IMG/VR virus record: IMGVR_UViG_3300032893_000027
Coordinates: 1 to 64,000 of that record
DNA from: a virus
Strand: one strand, 5' to 3'
DNA length: 64,000 nt
Part shown: piece by piece, positions 57,079 through 63,883 of the stretch
How the letters are laid out: every line of letters begins with the position of its first letter
Position numbering within the stretch: the stretch's first letter is position 1
Made by a program: the position numbers and the translations under genes
The notes under the pieces: generated by a model
The model's database searches: none
Seen by the model: the letters and a program-made list of their open reading frames with translations, nothing else
What the model was told of the DNA's origin: nothing

Positions 57079-57306
57079 ATGATTGACATATATGATTCAG
57101 AGTTCGATGAGAAGATCCGCATCACTCAGAAGAAGGATTGGATCTACGTCCATTATTCAAAGCGGGTGGGGGGTGGCTTCATCAAGATGAAGCGAGACCT
57201 CTGGCGTCAGGTCGCCCACACTGTGATAGGCATCACAGATAAGGATTGGCCCATAATCGGAGAAAGAAAGAAATCAGCCCCGGTTAGTGAGGGATCTCTG
57301 CGATGA
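57079..57306 (+). CDS. Hypothetical small protein, 75 residues
   Basis: Acidic head (DIYDSEFDEKIRI) then a basic aromatic part (KKDWIYVHYSKRVGGG) and a Trp-containing end. No family is recognised. It overlaps the next mini-gene (ATGA). Confidence 0.5.
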   Translation: MIDIYDSEFDEKIRITQKKDWIYVHYSKRVGGGFIKMKRDLWRQVAHTVIGITDKDWPIIGERKKSAPVSEGSLR

Positions 57307-57407
57307 TCTGGCTTTATCATCACTACAGCGGGGGCCATTTCGTTTGCTATGGCGATATCAGAACACCGTCATGGTCGCGCTGGCTTATTCCGGGGACTGA
57401 TACCTGA
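57303..57407 (+). CDS. Mini-protein, 34 residues
   Basis: ATG overlaps the previous stop. The peptide is aromatic and His-rich (IWLYHHYSGGHFVCYGD). The overlap and the clean end before a 76-bp gap support it. That gap (57408-57483) holds only weak inverted repeats. Confidence 0.4.
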   Translation: MIWLYHHYSGGHFVCYGDIRTPSWSRWLIPGTDT

Positions 57408-57483
57408 TTTACAACCTATGAGTTGTATAAACCCCGTGTTTGGGGACACTTTAGCCCATCACTACAACCGGCAGTAGGTAAAG

Positions 57484-57714
57484 ATGAGTAACGATAACAC
57501 CATTACGATCACGGAACTGTTGATGAAGACGGCTACGATCTTCGGTAAGATCGACCACATACAGGACAACAAGGGAACAAAACTGTTCCGGGGGGCCTCT
57601 GTTGAACATCTGTTGAACGAGGCCATTCATGAGATCGAGAGCTATCGGAGCATTATCAAGTCCTTCTCGGATGCTGCTAAGATATTGGATAATCAAAGGA
57701 AACTGCCGACATGA
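57484..57714 (+). CDS. Hypothetical helical protein, 76 residues
   Basis: Mostly helical (TITELLMKTATIFGKIDHIQ, then HLLNEAIHEIESYRSIIKSF). No recognised family. Linked to the next gene by a 4-bp overlap. Confidence 0.55.
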   Translation: MSNDNTITITELLMKTATIFGKIDHIQDNKGTKLFRGASVEHLLNEAIHEIESYRSIIKSFSDAAKILDNQRKLPT

Positions 57715-57896
57715 CAGGCAAAGAGATCGAATCATTGGGTGAGTTGGTCGAGAGATCCAAGTCCATTACCCTGACAATGCCGAGTGGTCAGACGGTGACG
57801 ATGGGACCAGATAGACAGAAGCTGGTCGTCAACGCCCTCTATCTGGCAGCCTACGCCCAATACAAGGTGGATAACGATGAGCGAACAGTTCAATGA
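57711..57896 (+). CDS. Hypothetical small protein, 61 residues
   Basis: Short protein with GELVERSKSITLTMPSGQTV and a helical end (KLVVNALYLAAYAQY). It overlaps neighbours on both sides. No family is recognised. Confidence 0.5.
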   Translation: MTGKEIESLGELVERSKSITLTMPSGQTVTMGPDRQKLVVNALYLAAYAQYKVDNDERTVQ

Positions 57897-58068
57897 CAAA
57901 CACCTATTGTGGTGGGTGATCAAGGCCATAGCCCACCACCCACTGGATGTATCCTTCGCAGACCTAAAGGATGACGAACTATGGATAGACATAGAAGCGC
58001 CTGATTGGGTCATGCCCGCCATATTTGAAAAGATCAAGATCATGGAGGACGAAGGTGGACTTGATTGA
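57877..58068 (+). CDS. Hypothetical small protein, 63 residues
   Basis: Trp-rich, acidic protein (LLWWVIKAIAHHP, DDELWIDIEAPDW). It overlaps the previous gene by 20 bp and the next by 14 bp. Unknown. Confidence 0.5.
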   Translation: MSEQFNDKHLLWWVIKAIAHHPLDVSFADLKDDELWIDIEAPDWVMPAIFEKIKIMEDEGGLD

Positions 58069-58237
58069 CCGACTCGAACAGATGGCCTCTTGGATTGACA
58101 CAGGAGTCACTCCAGAGGGTTTTAGTGAAGATGAGTATCTCCCTAGCCTAGATATCACAAGTCTCCTCAGAGAGGCTGCAAACGAGATTAAGAGGCTACG
58201 TGAAGAATTAAGGGTGGATGGGGGGTTCTATTCCTGA
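58055..58237 (+). CDS. Hypothetical small protein, 60 residues
   Basis: GTG at 58055 after GGAGG-like bases. The protein has RLEQMASWIDTGVTPEGF and an end LLREAANEIKRLREEL, a pattern common to small phage helical proteins. Its stop shares a base with the next start. Confidence 0.55.
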   Translation: MDLIDRLEQMASWIDTGVTPEGFSEDEYLPSLDITSLLREAANEIKRLREELRVDGGFYS

Positions 58238-58656
58238 TGAAGACTTGTTCCCGCTGTAAGGAACCTAAATCGCTGAAGGAGTTCCATCGACATTCGATTT
58301 ATGGAACTCAATCCTATTGCAAGCCATGCGATAACAAAAAGAAGAACGAATTTAACGCAAAGAACCCGGAAAAGAGGTTCCGAGTAAAGCGACGGAACTG
58401 GCTCAAGGACAAGTACGGCATAACGCCGGAAGAACACAAAGGTCTCCTTGAGGCTCAGGGATTCAAATGCGCCATATGCAAAAGCGACAATCCGAGGCGA
58501 AAGTCTAATTGGCTTGTGGACCATTGCCATAAGACTGGCCGTATACGCGGTTTATTGTGCCACCACTGTAATCTGGCCCTTGGACATGTAGGCGATTCAA
58601 CGGCCATCCTAACAGCAATGATTCAATACATAGAACAAAACAAGAACATTGCCTAG
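58237..58656 (+). CDS. Recombination endonuclease VII (T4 gp49-like)
   Basis: The 139-residue protein has an N-terminal zinc ribbon (CSRCKEPKSL ... YCKPC) and a C-terminal HNH/endonuclease VII domain: LLEAQGFKCAICKSDNP, WLVDHCHKTGRIRGLLC and CHHCNLALGHVGDS. Such enzymes cut branched DNA or mismatches, and help packaging by clearing junctions. The phage then has two candidate junction resolvases (also RusA). It ends before a 436-bp noncoding region. Confidence 0.85.
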   Translation: MKTCSRCKEPKSLKEFHRHSIYGTQSYCKPCDNKKKNEFNAKNPEKRFRVKRRNWLKDKYGITPEEHKGLLEAQGFKCAICKSDNPRRKSNWLVDHCHKTGRIRGLLCHHCNLALGHVGDSTAILTAMIQYIEQNKNIA

Positions 58657-59092
58657 AATTTTTGTTCAGAACTTTCTGAGAACATTCCTTAAAATTTTGG
58701 TTTGCAATTCACGGGACAGGGAAAATTTTAGGAACCGCCCCCACCCGCCCGTGGAAGGTTGGGCGGGCGTAGGACCGGACCCAGTCGGGCGCGGGCGAAA
58801 AGTTAAATCCCATCAGGGGCTTATGGAAATATTCCATAATGGACGTTATGCGAATTGTGTTCTGAGTTCAGTTGTTCGTTGAAACGAACATCAAGTGACC
58901 CAGCCCCACCCACCCCCGGGGGCAGGGGGACAGGGGATATATCATATCCCATACCCCACAGCTTACCCCACAGTATGCGCCCATGTCCGCATGGATGATA
59001 TCATCTCAATGATATCATTGGAACAGATAGTGAACATTATGGGAATGAATGATGAACATTGCCTCGTGCCAGCCTGTGTACGCGGGCGCGTC
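58657..59092. promoter_or_regulatory. Noncoding control region with several palindromes
   Basis: No convincing gene is seen in these 436 bp. Symmetric sites include ATGGAA-ATA-TTCCAT (58823-58837), GTTCGTT-GA-AACGAAC (58874-58889), GGGATAT-ATC-ATATCCC (58934-58950), GATGATATCATC (58994-59005) and CAATGATATCATTG (59007-59020). The last two share a TGATATCA core and are centred 14 bp apart, like two adjacent operators. A GC-rich stem (CCCGCCC/GGGCGGG near 58750-58775) and AT-rich runs near 58660-58730 are also present. A 35-codon frame at 58991 overlaps the last two palindromes. Confidence 0.5.
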
Positions 59093-59611
59093 TTATAACA
59101 ACAACCCCAGCTTACGAGCAAAGACCAGTGGGTCTTTCGCCCCTTTGCGAGAATTGCAAAGCTCACAAGTGAGTTGCAGATTGTGACGGGCATTGCTGCC
59201 GCCTAATGCCAAAGGCATGATGTGATCAACATGATACCGTTGGTTCAAATCAACCCGACAATAGGCGCATTTGCCTAGTTGCAGGCGGAATATGTCCGCT
59301 ATGTCAGTGTCCGTATGAGCCCCGTTGCTGCCCTTTAACCGGGCTTTACGCTTGCGATTACGGGCTATGGCCGCAGGTTTATTGCGCTCATAGGCCAGCC
59401 TGTTTAGCCGACGCTGCTTCTCTCTATTGGAGATAAGCCAAGCCCGATTCCATGCCGGTTTGTTGGGATGACTACGATGCCGATCTCGAATGCACTCTGT
59501 GCATCCCTTGGAAATATACCGTTCAGCAATATGGCCATTGGAGCAGGGCTTTCCGGTAAAATACCGGACCAAACCCAACGCTTTGGCCTCAGATCGCCTG
59601 ATCACGCGCAT
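59093..59611 (-). CDS. HNH endonuclease, lone leftward gene
   Basis: The 172-residue protein has an N-terminal zinc-like part (GKPCSNGHIAERYI ... CTECIRDR), a basic helical linker, and an HNH domain: CAYCRVDLNQRYHVDHIMPLALGGSN, then LQLTCELCNSRKG. It points against all surrounding genes and is bordered by hairpins, which fits a mobile (homing-type) nuclease gene. It could also act in DNA packaging, but HNH packaging nucleases lie next to the terminase, unlike this one. Confidence 0.85.
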   Translation of the reverse strand: MRVIRRSEAKALGLVRYFTGKPCSNGHIAERYISKGCTECIRDRHRSHPNKPAWNRAWLISNREKQRRLNRLAYERNKPAAIARNRKRKARLKGSNGAHTDTDIADIFRLQLGKCAYCRVDLNQRYHVDHIMPLALGGSNARHNLQLTCELCNSRKGAKDPLVFARKLGLLL

Positions 59612-59645
59612 CTAAATCACTTCCTCAATGAAGACTCTTTCTTTC

Positions 59646-59672
59646 GAAAGCCCCTCATTTATGAGGGCTTTC
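59646..59672. repeat. Bulged hairpin between HNH and ArdC-like genes
   Basis: GAAAGCCCCTCAT (59646-59658) pairs with ATGAGGGCTTTC (59661-59672) with one bulged base. Flanking CTTTCTT and AAGAAAG extend it. There is no T-run, so it is more likely a structural or junction element than a strong terminator. Confidence 0.5.
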
Positions 59673-59722
59673 TCAAGAAAGAAGTCCTCATCAGCAACCC
59701 GGCAACGAAAGGACCGCCGAAC

Positions 59723-60166
59723 ATGACCAACACCATCACGATCTCGAAGGAAGACTTCGCTAAGCTCGTTGCCGAAGCTGTTGCGGCTGAATTGGCTGCA
59801 TCTAAGGGCAAGGCTGTGAAGGCAGCTATTGCTGGCAAGTCGGAGCGTTCGATGAAGAACGAAATCCTCTGTGTCAGAGCCTTCAAGAAGGCTGGCTTTG
59901 GTGACGTCAAGCCTCATGTCGATGTCATGACTTACAATCGTTGGGTTGCTGCTGGCCGTAAAGTCAAGCCCGGTGAACATGGCATTCGAGTTAAGAACCT
60001 TCGGCTGTTCCACATCAAGCAGACCGAAGCGATCTCGGCCGAGGAAAAGGCGAAGCTGCTTGCCGATCAACAAGCGGCTATCGCCAAGTACGAAGCCAAG
60101 AAGGCTGGCGCAATAGCCCTCAATGGTATCGACAAGGGACAGCCGGTTGCGGCTTATCCCGCCTAA
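59723..60166 (+). CDS. ArdC N-terminal-like protein
   Basis: The 147-residue protein has an Ala/Lys-rich helical head (LVAEAVAAELAASKGKAV) and a core with VMTYNRWVAAGRKVKPGEHG followed by LRLFHIKQTE. The pattern xTYNxWxxxGRxVKxGExG matches the start of ArdC-type antirestriction proteins, which bind single-stranded DNA. The protease domain of full ArdC is missing. It may protect entering DNA or cooperate in replication. The start ATG is preceded by AAAGGA. Confidence 0.6.
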   Translation: MTNTITISKEDFAKLVAEAVAAELAASKGKAVKAAIAGKSERSMKNEILCVRAFKKAGFGDVKPHVDVMTYNRWVAAGRKVKPGEHGIRVKNLRLFHIKQTEAISAEEKAKLLADQQAAIAKYEAKKAGAIALNGIDKGQPVAAYPA

Positions 60167-60183
60167 CGGCAACAAACCAGTGA

Positions 60184-60206
60184 TGGGCGGACTAAACATC
60201 CGCCCA
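60184..60206 (+). terminator. Hairpin, possible terminator
   Basis: TGGGCGGA (60184-60191), a 7-base loop, then TCCGCCCA (60199-60206). It follows the ArdC-like gene by 17 bp. The T-tract is short (ACTTTAC), so termination may be partial. Confidence 0.45.
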
Positions 60207-60242
60207 CTTTACTCCCATCGCATTGATTTTGAAAGGAAAATC

Positions 60243-60365
60243 ATGAGAAACGCTATCGCAATTACGCTGCTAGTTTTTATCGGCTTTGTACTTGGCTACG
60301 CCAGCCACCCCAAGCCGTTATTCGCCAGCTATGACGAAGCTGCCCGCTGGTGCGATTTCGAATAG
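60243..60365 (+). CDS. Signal-anchor peptide, 40 residues
   Basis: A short protein with a hydrophobic helix right after the start (NAIAITLLVFIGFVLGYAS), then a polar tail with one Cys. It may be exported or anchored. Ribosome site AAAGGAAAA is present. Confidence 0.55.
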   Translation: MRNAIAITLLVFIGFVLGYASHPKPLFASYDEAARWCDFE

Positions 60366-60376
60366 GAGGATTGAGC

Positions 60377-60559
60377 ATGTATCAGGTCATTTTCCAAGTC
60401 TACAGCGGCGATAAATGGCTGGACTATTGCCGTGAGCCAAGTCCGCATAAGCAACATCTTAACCCCACAAACCAGTGGGCGAAGGATAATTGCGACGTGC
60501 TGGGGCGGAATCACGCCAAGCCATTCCGCTTTATCCTCGAATACTGGAAGGAGGACTAA
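60377..60559 (+). CDS. Hypothetical small protein, 60 residues
   Basis: An AGGAGG site precedes ATG 60377. The protein is aromatic (YQVIFQVYSGDKWLDY ... RFILEYWKED). No family is recognised. Confidence 0.55.
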   Translation: MYQVIFQVYSGDKWLDYCREPSPHKQHLNPTNQWAKDNCDVLGRNHAKPFRFILEYWKED

Positions 60560-60742
60560 ATGACCATTGTCTTACGCCCATACTATGGCCAATGGGCTAT
60601 TTACGCTGATGGACAATATGCTGGCTTGATCAAAGGCCAGCCGCAGGAATGTGTTGCAACTTTGCATCGGGTTTATCCCGAAGCGACTCAAATTGCCGTT
60701 ATGGCCGGGCTTACAGCCCCTCAGTGGGAGAACAGAGCGTGA
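60560..60742 (+). CDS. Hypothetical small protein, 60 residues
   Basis: It starts at the base after the previous stop. YYGQWAIYADGQYAGLIKG at the start is the only distinct feature. Linked to the next gene by a GTGA overlap. Confidence 0.5.
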   Translation: MTIVLRPYYGQWAIYADGQYAGLIKGQPQECVATLHRVYPEATQIAVMAGLTAPQWENRA

Positions 60743-60999
60743 AGATCATCAATACTTACCACACTTATCCAGACCTTGATGAAGCCGGTGTCGCCTTCCT
60801 TACCGTTCTAACCGAAGGCGATATTGGCGATTATGCCGTTTACTCAGGAATCGTCGGTTTCACTTGGGACTATGCAGGCGATTATGAGTTTGAACGCAAC
60901 ATTGCGGCGCAACGAGTCGCTAAAAGTGGCCAGAAAGAGCCATACGAACGCGCCGTGACCTTCTTCCCTTACCTCAAGAGAGAAAGTTATCGCCAATGA
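60739..60999 (+). CDS. Hypothetical small protein, 86 residues
   Basis: GTG start overlaps the previous TGA. Aromatic and acidic (TYHTYPDLDEAGVAFLTVL, FTWDYAGDYEFERN) with a basic end. No family is recognised. Confidence 0.5.
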   Translation: MKIINTYHTYPDLDEAGVAFLTVLTEGDIGDYAVYSGIVGFTWDYAGDYEFERNIAAQRVAKSGQKEPYERAVTFFPYLKRESYRQ

Positions 61000-61088
61000 A
61001 AGACATCGCCATCGGTTTCATCTTGGGAGCAGCCCTGTTTGGGCTGTTCCTTTCATCGCTTGTTATCAAGATAGACCAATTCAACTAG
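60996..61088 (+). CDS. Single-span membrane peptide, 30 residues
   Basis: ATG overlaps the previous stop. Almost all of it is one membrane helix (IAIGFILGAALFGLFLSSLV) followed by a short polar tail. Confidence 0.45.
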   Translation: MKDIAIGFILGAALFGLFLSSLVIKIDQFN

Positions 61089-61106
61089 CAAAATCAGGGA
61101 GATGTT

Positions 61107-61457
61107 ATGAGCCTAGTCATGGTCCACTACCTGCACCCGAAATGCACCCAAGATCACGTCGGACTGATTCCATATATGCTGGATTCAGCCGATCCAACGC
61201 CAGCCAAAGACCAATTCGACCGCAATTATCAGCATGGCGGCGGTTGGCGAAATCAAAAAGGTTTTACTTTGCTGGACGGCAATGTCCTGCAATATGGCGA
61301 GGAATATGACCCGGACGATCATGAAACTGATCCGCCGCTGAAACCCATTGCCGAAATCGTGATGCCCGGACGCGAAGAACGCATCTTTGTGTACGATTAT
61401 GGCTATGTTGCCATAATTCAGCCAGACCAATCTTTTGAAGTCTGCCGAATGGATTAA
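61107..61457 (+). CDS. Hypothetical protein, 116 residues
   Basis: Acidic protein with HYLHPKCTQDHVGLIP at the start, GGGWRNQKGFTLLDGN in the middle, and beta-type end (RIFVYDYGYVAIIQPDQSF). No family is recognised. A GGGAG site precedes the ATG. Confidence 0.55.
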   Translation: MSLVMVHYLHPKCTQDHVGLIPYMLDSADPTPAKDQFDRNYQHGGGWRNQKGFTLLDGNVLQYGEEYDPDDHETDPPLKPIAEIVMPGREERIFVYDYGYVAIIQPDQSFEVCRMD

Positions 61458-61469
61458 GGGGAATAAAAC

Positions 61470-61892
61470 ATGAACAAAGAACGTCTGTTGAAACTGGCCG
61501 ATCTGTTAGAAGCCGATGCCAAGAACCCCAAGGGAGTTAAATTCGATCTCTCTGAGTGGGGCGAGGCTGTTGATCCCAAAACGCCCGTTAATTGCGGAAC
61601 ATCCGCTTGTGCGGTTGGACTCGCTTGCATTTCCGGTGCTTTCAAGAAAGAAGGCTTGGGTTATGAGGTAGTGGAAGGCAAAGAATGGGATGATCTAGAT
61701 AAGCCATCAGCTATTTATACCATAAATCCCACCTACAAAAAAATGTCTGGATGGGATGCCGTCGCAAAATTCTTCGGTATCGGTTACGCCGATGCTGAAT
61801 ATCTATTCAGTTCTTACGAGTACAACAGTATTCCAAAAGGGGCAAAGGGTGAACGTACCGTAGCCAAGCGTATCAGGGAGTTTTGTAAATGA
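61470..61892 (+). CDS. Conserved phage protein, 140 residues
   Basis: The pattern RLLKLADLLEADAKNPKGV, then NCGTSACAVGLACISG, then SGWDAVAKFFGIGYADAEY is one I have seen in many unrelated phages and plasmids without an assigned function. The CGTSACAVG stretch may be a metal or redox site. Linked by ATGA to the next gene. Confidence 0.65.
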   Translation: MNKERLLKLADLLEADAKNPKGVKFDLSEWGEAVDPKTPVNCGTSACAVGLACISGAFKKEGLGYEVVEGKEWDDLDKPSAIYTINPTYKKMSGWDAVAKFFGIGYADAEYLFSSYEYNSIPKGAKGERTVAKRIREFCK

Positions 61893-62059
61893 CGACCTAT
61901 AACGTCCACGCCCAAATCGTCCCCGGCAATAAAGCCAGCGACGTTTACTATACCGTAGAAGCCTCCTCAAAGGAAGAGGCTTGGGACAAAGCCAGATCGA
62001 ATTATAAGAAGTCTGGAATGATCTATCGCGTTGTTTCCTTTGAAGAAAAAGAAAAGTAA
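61889..62059 (+). CDS. Small protein before terminator, 56 residues
   Basis: A beta-alpha protein (TTYNVHAQIVPGNKASDVYY, then SSKEEAWDKARSNYK) with a Lys-rich end. The start overlaps the previous stop; a strong terminator follows 26 bp after its stop, so it ends a transcript. Confidence 0.6.
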   Translation: MTTYNVHAQIVPGNKASDVYYTVEASSKEEAWDKARSNYKKSGMIYRVVSFEEKEK

Positions 62060-62084
62060 TACCACAAGAAAAGCAGGTAATACC

Positions 62085-62110
62085 AAAAGGCTCCCTTCGG
62101 GGAGCTTTTT
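62085..62110 (+). terminator. Intrinsic terminator
   Basis: GCTCCC, loop TTCG, GGGAGC, then TTTTT, with an A-run upstream that pairs with the T-run. This is a clear rho-independent terminator after the gene ending at 62059. Confidence 0.85.
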
Positions 62111-62146
62111 GTCGTTTGTGGGCTAATCCACGCAAAAGGAGCCAAT

Positions 62147-62563
62147 ATGACTCAATTCCTAAGCAATGAACGTAGTGAGAACCTGAAGAAGGAACTCATG
62201 GAACTTGGTATGCCAGAGAATCTGGCGAATGAGGTATCAACTTATAGTGATGACTTCGACTTTTTGGACGACAAGCTTGCCCGCCACACCAGCGGCTCGC
62301 TCAAATGGGCGAGATTAATGGTTGATGCCGTCATTGAGGATAATGCCGAGGAAAGACAGGAGTTCGCAGTCTACATCAAGGCCGAAATGGCGATCCGCTC
62401 AGCCTATCGTCAGGAAGCAATGGAACGTGGCATCTTCAAGAACTTCACCCGATGGGCCAAATCCGCTGAAGATGCGATTCCAACGCTCAGGGAACATACC
62501 AGACGCATTGAAGCCTATAAGCTCAATCTAACGGACAAGAACCAAGGCACCAATCTGCACTAA
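62147..62563 (+). CDS. Hypothetical protein, 138 residues
   Basis: Helical, charged protein (NLKKELMELGMPENLANEVS, then WARLMVDAVIEDNAEERQE, then FTRWAKSAEDAIPTLREH). AAAAGGAG precedes the start. No family is recognised. A strong hairpin follows it. Confidence 0.55.
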   Translation: MTQFLSNERSENLKKELMELGMPENLANEVSTYSDDFDFLDDKLARHTSGSLKWARLMVDAVIEDNAEERQEFAVYIKAEMAIRSAYRQEAMERGIFKNFTRWAKSAEDAIPTLREHTRRIEAYKLNLTDKNQGTNLH

Positions 62564-62574
62564 TAGGCCGACCA

Positions 62575-62616
62575 ACGTCTCTTCTTCCTCCTCTCTTCGA
62601 GAGGAAGAAGAGACGT
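62575..62616 (+). repeat. Pyrimidine/purine hairpin related to the one at 5070
   Basis: ACGTCTCTTCTTCCTC (62575-62590) pairs perfectly with 62601-62616 across a 10-base loop. It lies 22 bases before the start at 62639. Composition and position copy the early-operon hairpin, which suggests a shared element used in front of selected genes. Confidence 0.65.
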
Positions 62617-62638
62617 CCTCCAATCACGGAGATTTGAT

Positions 62639-62857
62639 ATGGCTAATAGGCAGGGACCGCCATCAGACGAAATCGTTGAATTCATTGCGGAAACAATCGC
62701 AGAGATGATGAGCCAAATGAATTGTGATCCGCTTGACCGCATGGTGGATATCACCGAGGATACGCCAGAGACAATCCCACTAACAGCCCGCATCGAGGAA
62801 CGCTATACCGCCCTCCATGCGGTTTACTATGAACAAACAATAACTGAGAGGGAATGA
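62639..62857 (+). CDS. Hypothetical small protein, 72 residues
   Basis: Acidic helical protein (SDEIVEFIAETIAEMMSQMN). It follows the hairpin leader. No family is recognised. Confidence 0.5.
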   Translation: MANRQGPPSDEIVEFIAETIAEMMSQMNCDPLDRMVDITEDTPETIPLTARIEERYTALHAVYYEQTITERE

Positions 62858-63100
62858 ATGGCAACTTATCGTGTTGTGAATGAACTAGGCCATATTGAGG
62901 CCGAGTTTCCAGTGTACTCTATGGCCAAAGCAGAGGCTGATCGCTGTCATACACGCGGACAGCGCTCAGGACATTACCGCGTTGAGGAAGTGAATATAGT
63001 CTACCACACCGCTGAAAAGCTTCATTCCGATACATTTGGGAAACTGGGCTATGACAATGTTCGCGGAGAAGTCTATCCAGTAGGAGAAAAGCCACAATGA
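62858..63100 (+). CDS. Hypothetical small protein, 80 residues
   Basis: A small alpha/beta protein (TYRVVNELGHIEAEFPVYSM, then AEADRCHTRGQRSGHYR). It starts at the base after the previous stop. The pattern resembles short phage beta-alpha-beta proteins but is unnamed. Confidence 0.5.
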   Translation: MATYRVVNELGHIEAEFPVYSMAKAEADRCHTRGQRSGHYRVEEVNIVYHTAEKLHSDTFGKLGYDNVRGEVYPVGEKPQ

Positions 63101-63357
63101 CTGACAGAAAACTGACCGAGATCGAGATTTGGACTGAAACGCTGGAACTCGTTAACTACTTCAAGGAAAGGAACATCCCGCAACGGGAAGCCTGCTGTGT
63201 CATGAGTGCCGCACTGGCTGGCATCTTGGCCACTAAATTTATGGAGGAGGACTATCAGACGATGGTTGATAAGTTTGGCGCCATGACGCTTGGTTTCATC
63301 AAGGAGGGCAATCAAGCCAATAGGGAACGAAAAATTAAGGAAGGAATGAAGCACTAA
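63097..63357 (+). CDS. Hypothetical small protein, 86 residues
   Basis: Helical protein (EIWTETLELVNYFKERNIPQ, then CCVMSAALAGILATKFM). Linked at both ends by overlaps (ATGA, TAATG). No family is recognised. Confidence 0.5.
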   Translation: MTDRKLTEIEIWTETLELVNYFKERNIPQREACCVMSAALAGILATKFMEEDYQTMVDKFGAMTLGFIKEGNQANRERKIKEGMKH

Positions 63358-63674
63358 TGTGGATATGTCTAAACGACGGATTCTATTCAATAGTTCAAGA
63401 TCATGACAATCCAAACTTGGTTTGGGTGAGATCAAGACATCGTGATCATTTGGCTAAACTATTCCCTTATCGTATTGAAATACAGGAACATGAGGATCGA
63501 GATTATCGTTATCGGACCCTAGTCGAGAAAGGTGATGTGGCTGATATTATTTCTCACCGTGTTAACTTAATCAATTACGGCAACTTCAAAGCCTCGGTTA
63601 AGGACAAGCAACTGCATGATCTTTATAGCGATTTCTGGACGATGCACCGGCTTTATCAAGAGGAGAACGAATGA
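63357..63674 (+). CDS. Hypothetical protein, 105 residues
   Basis: Charged alpha/beta protein (WICLNDGFYSIVQDHDNP, then RIEIQEHEDRDYRYR). The ATG shares a base with the previous TAA. No family is recognised. Confidence 0.5.
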   Translation: MWICLNDGFYSIVQDHDNPNLVWVRSRHRDHLAKLFPYRIEIQEHEDRDYRYRTLVEKGDVADIISHRVNLINYGNFKASVKDKQLHDLYSDFWTMHRLYQEENE

Positions 63675-63883
63675 TAGATAGCGTCACCAACATCATCTAC
63701 ATCAGAGAAGGGGAGCGGTTTGTAGCTCCCCTTGAAGTTTTTCAGGCCATTAACAAGCTTGCCAATAAGAAAGGGCTCAAATCCTACGTTATGGGCAAGC
63801 TAGACAATGAAACCATCTCATTCAGGATCATCGAAGATGACGGACAAGTACATTTTGGACGGCCGCGTTCCGTTAAAGTGTAA
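63671..63883 (+). CDS. Hypothetical small protein, 70 residues
   Basis: A small protein (NIIYIREGERFVAPLEVFQA, then SYVMGKLDNETISFRI). Its 3' end overlaps the next gene by 47 bp in another frame. No family is recognised. Confidence 0.5.
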   Translation: MIDSVTNIIYIREGERFVAPLEVFQAINKLANKKGLKSYVMGKLDNETISFRIIEDDGQVHFGRPRSVKV

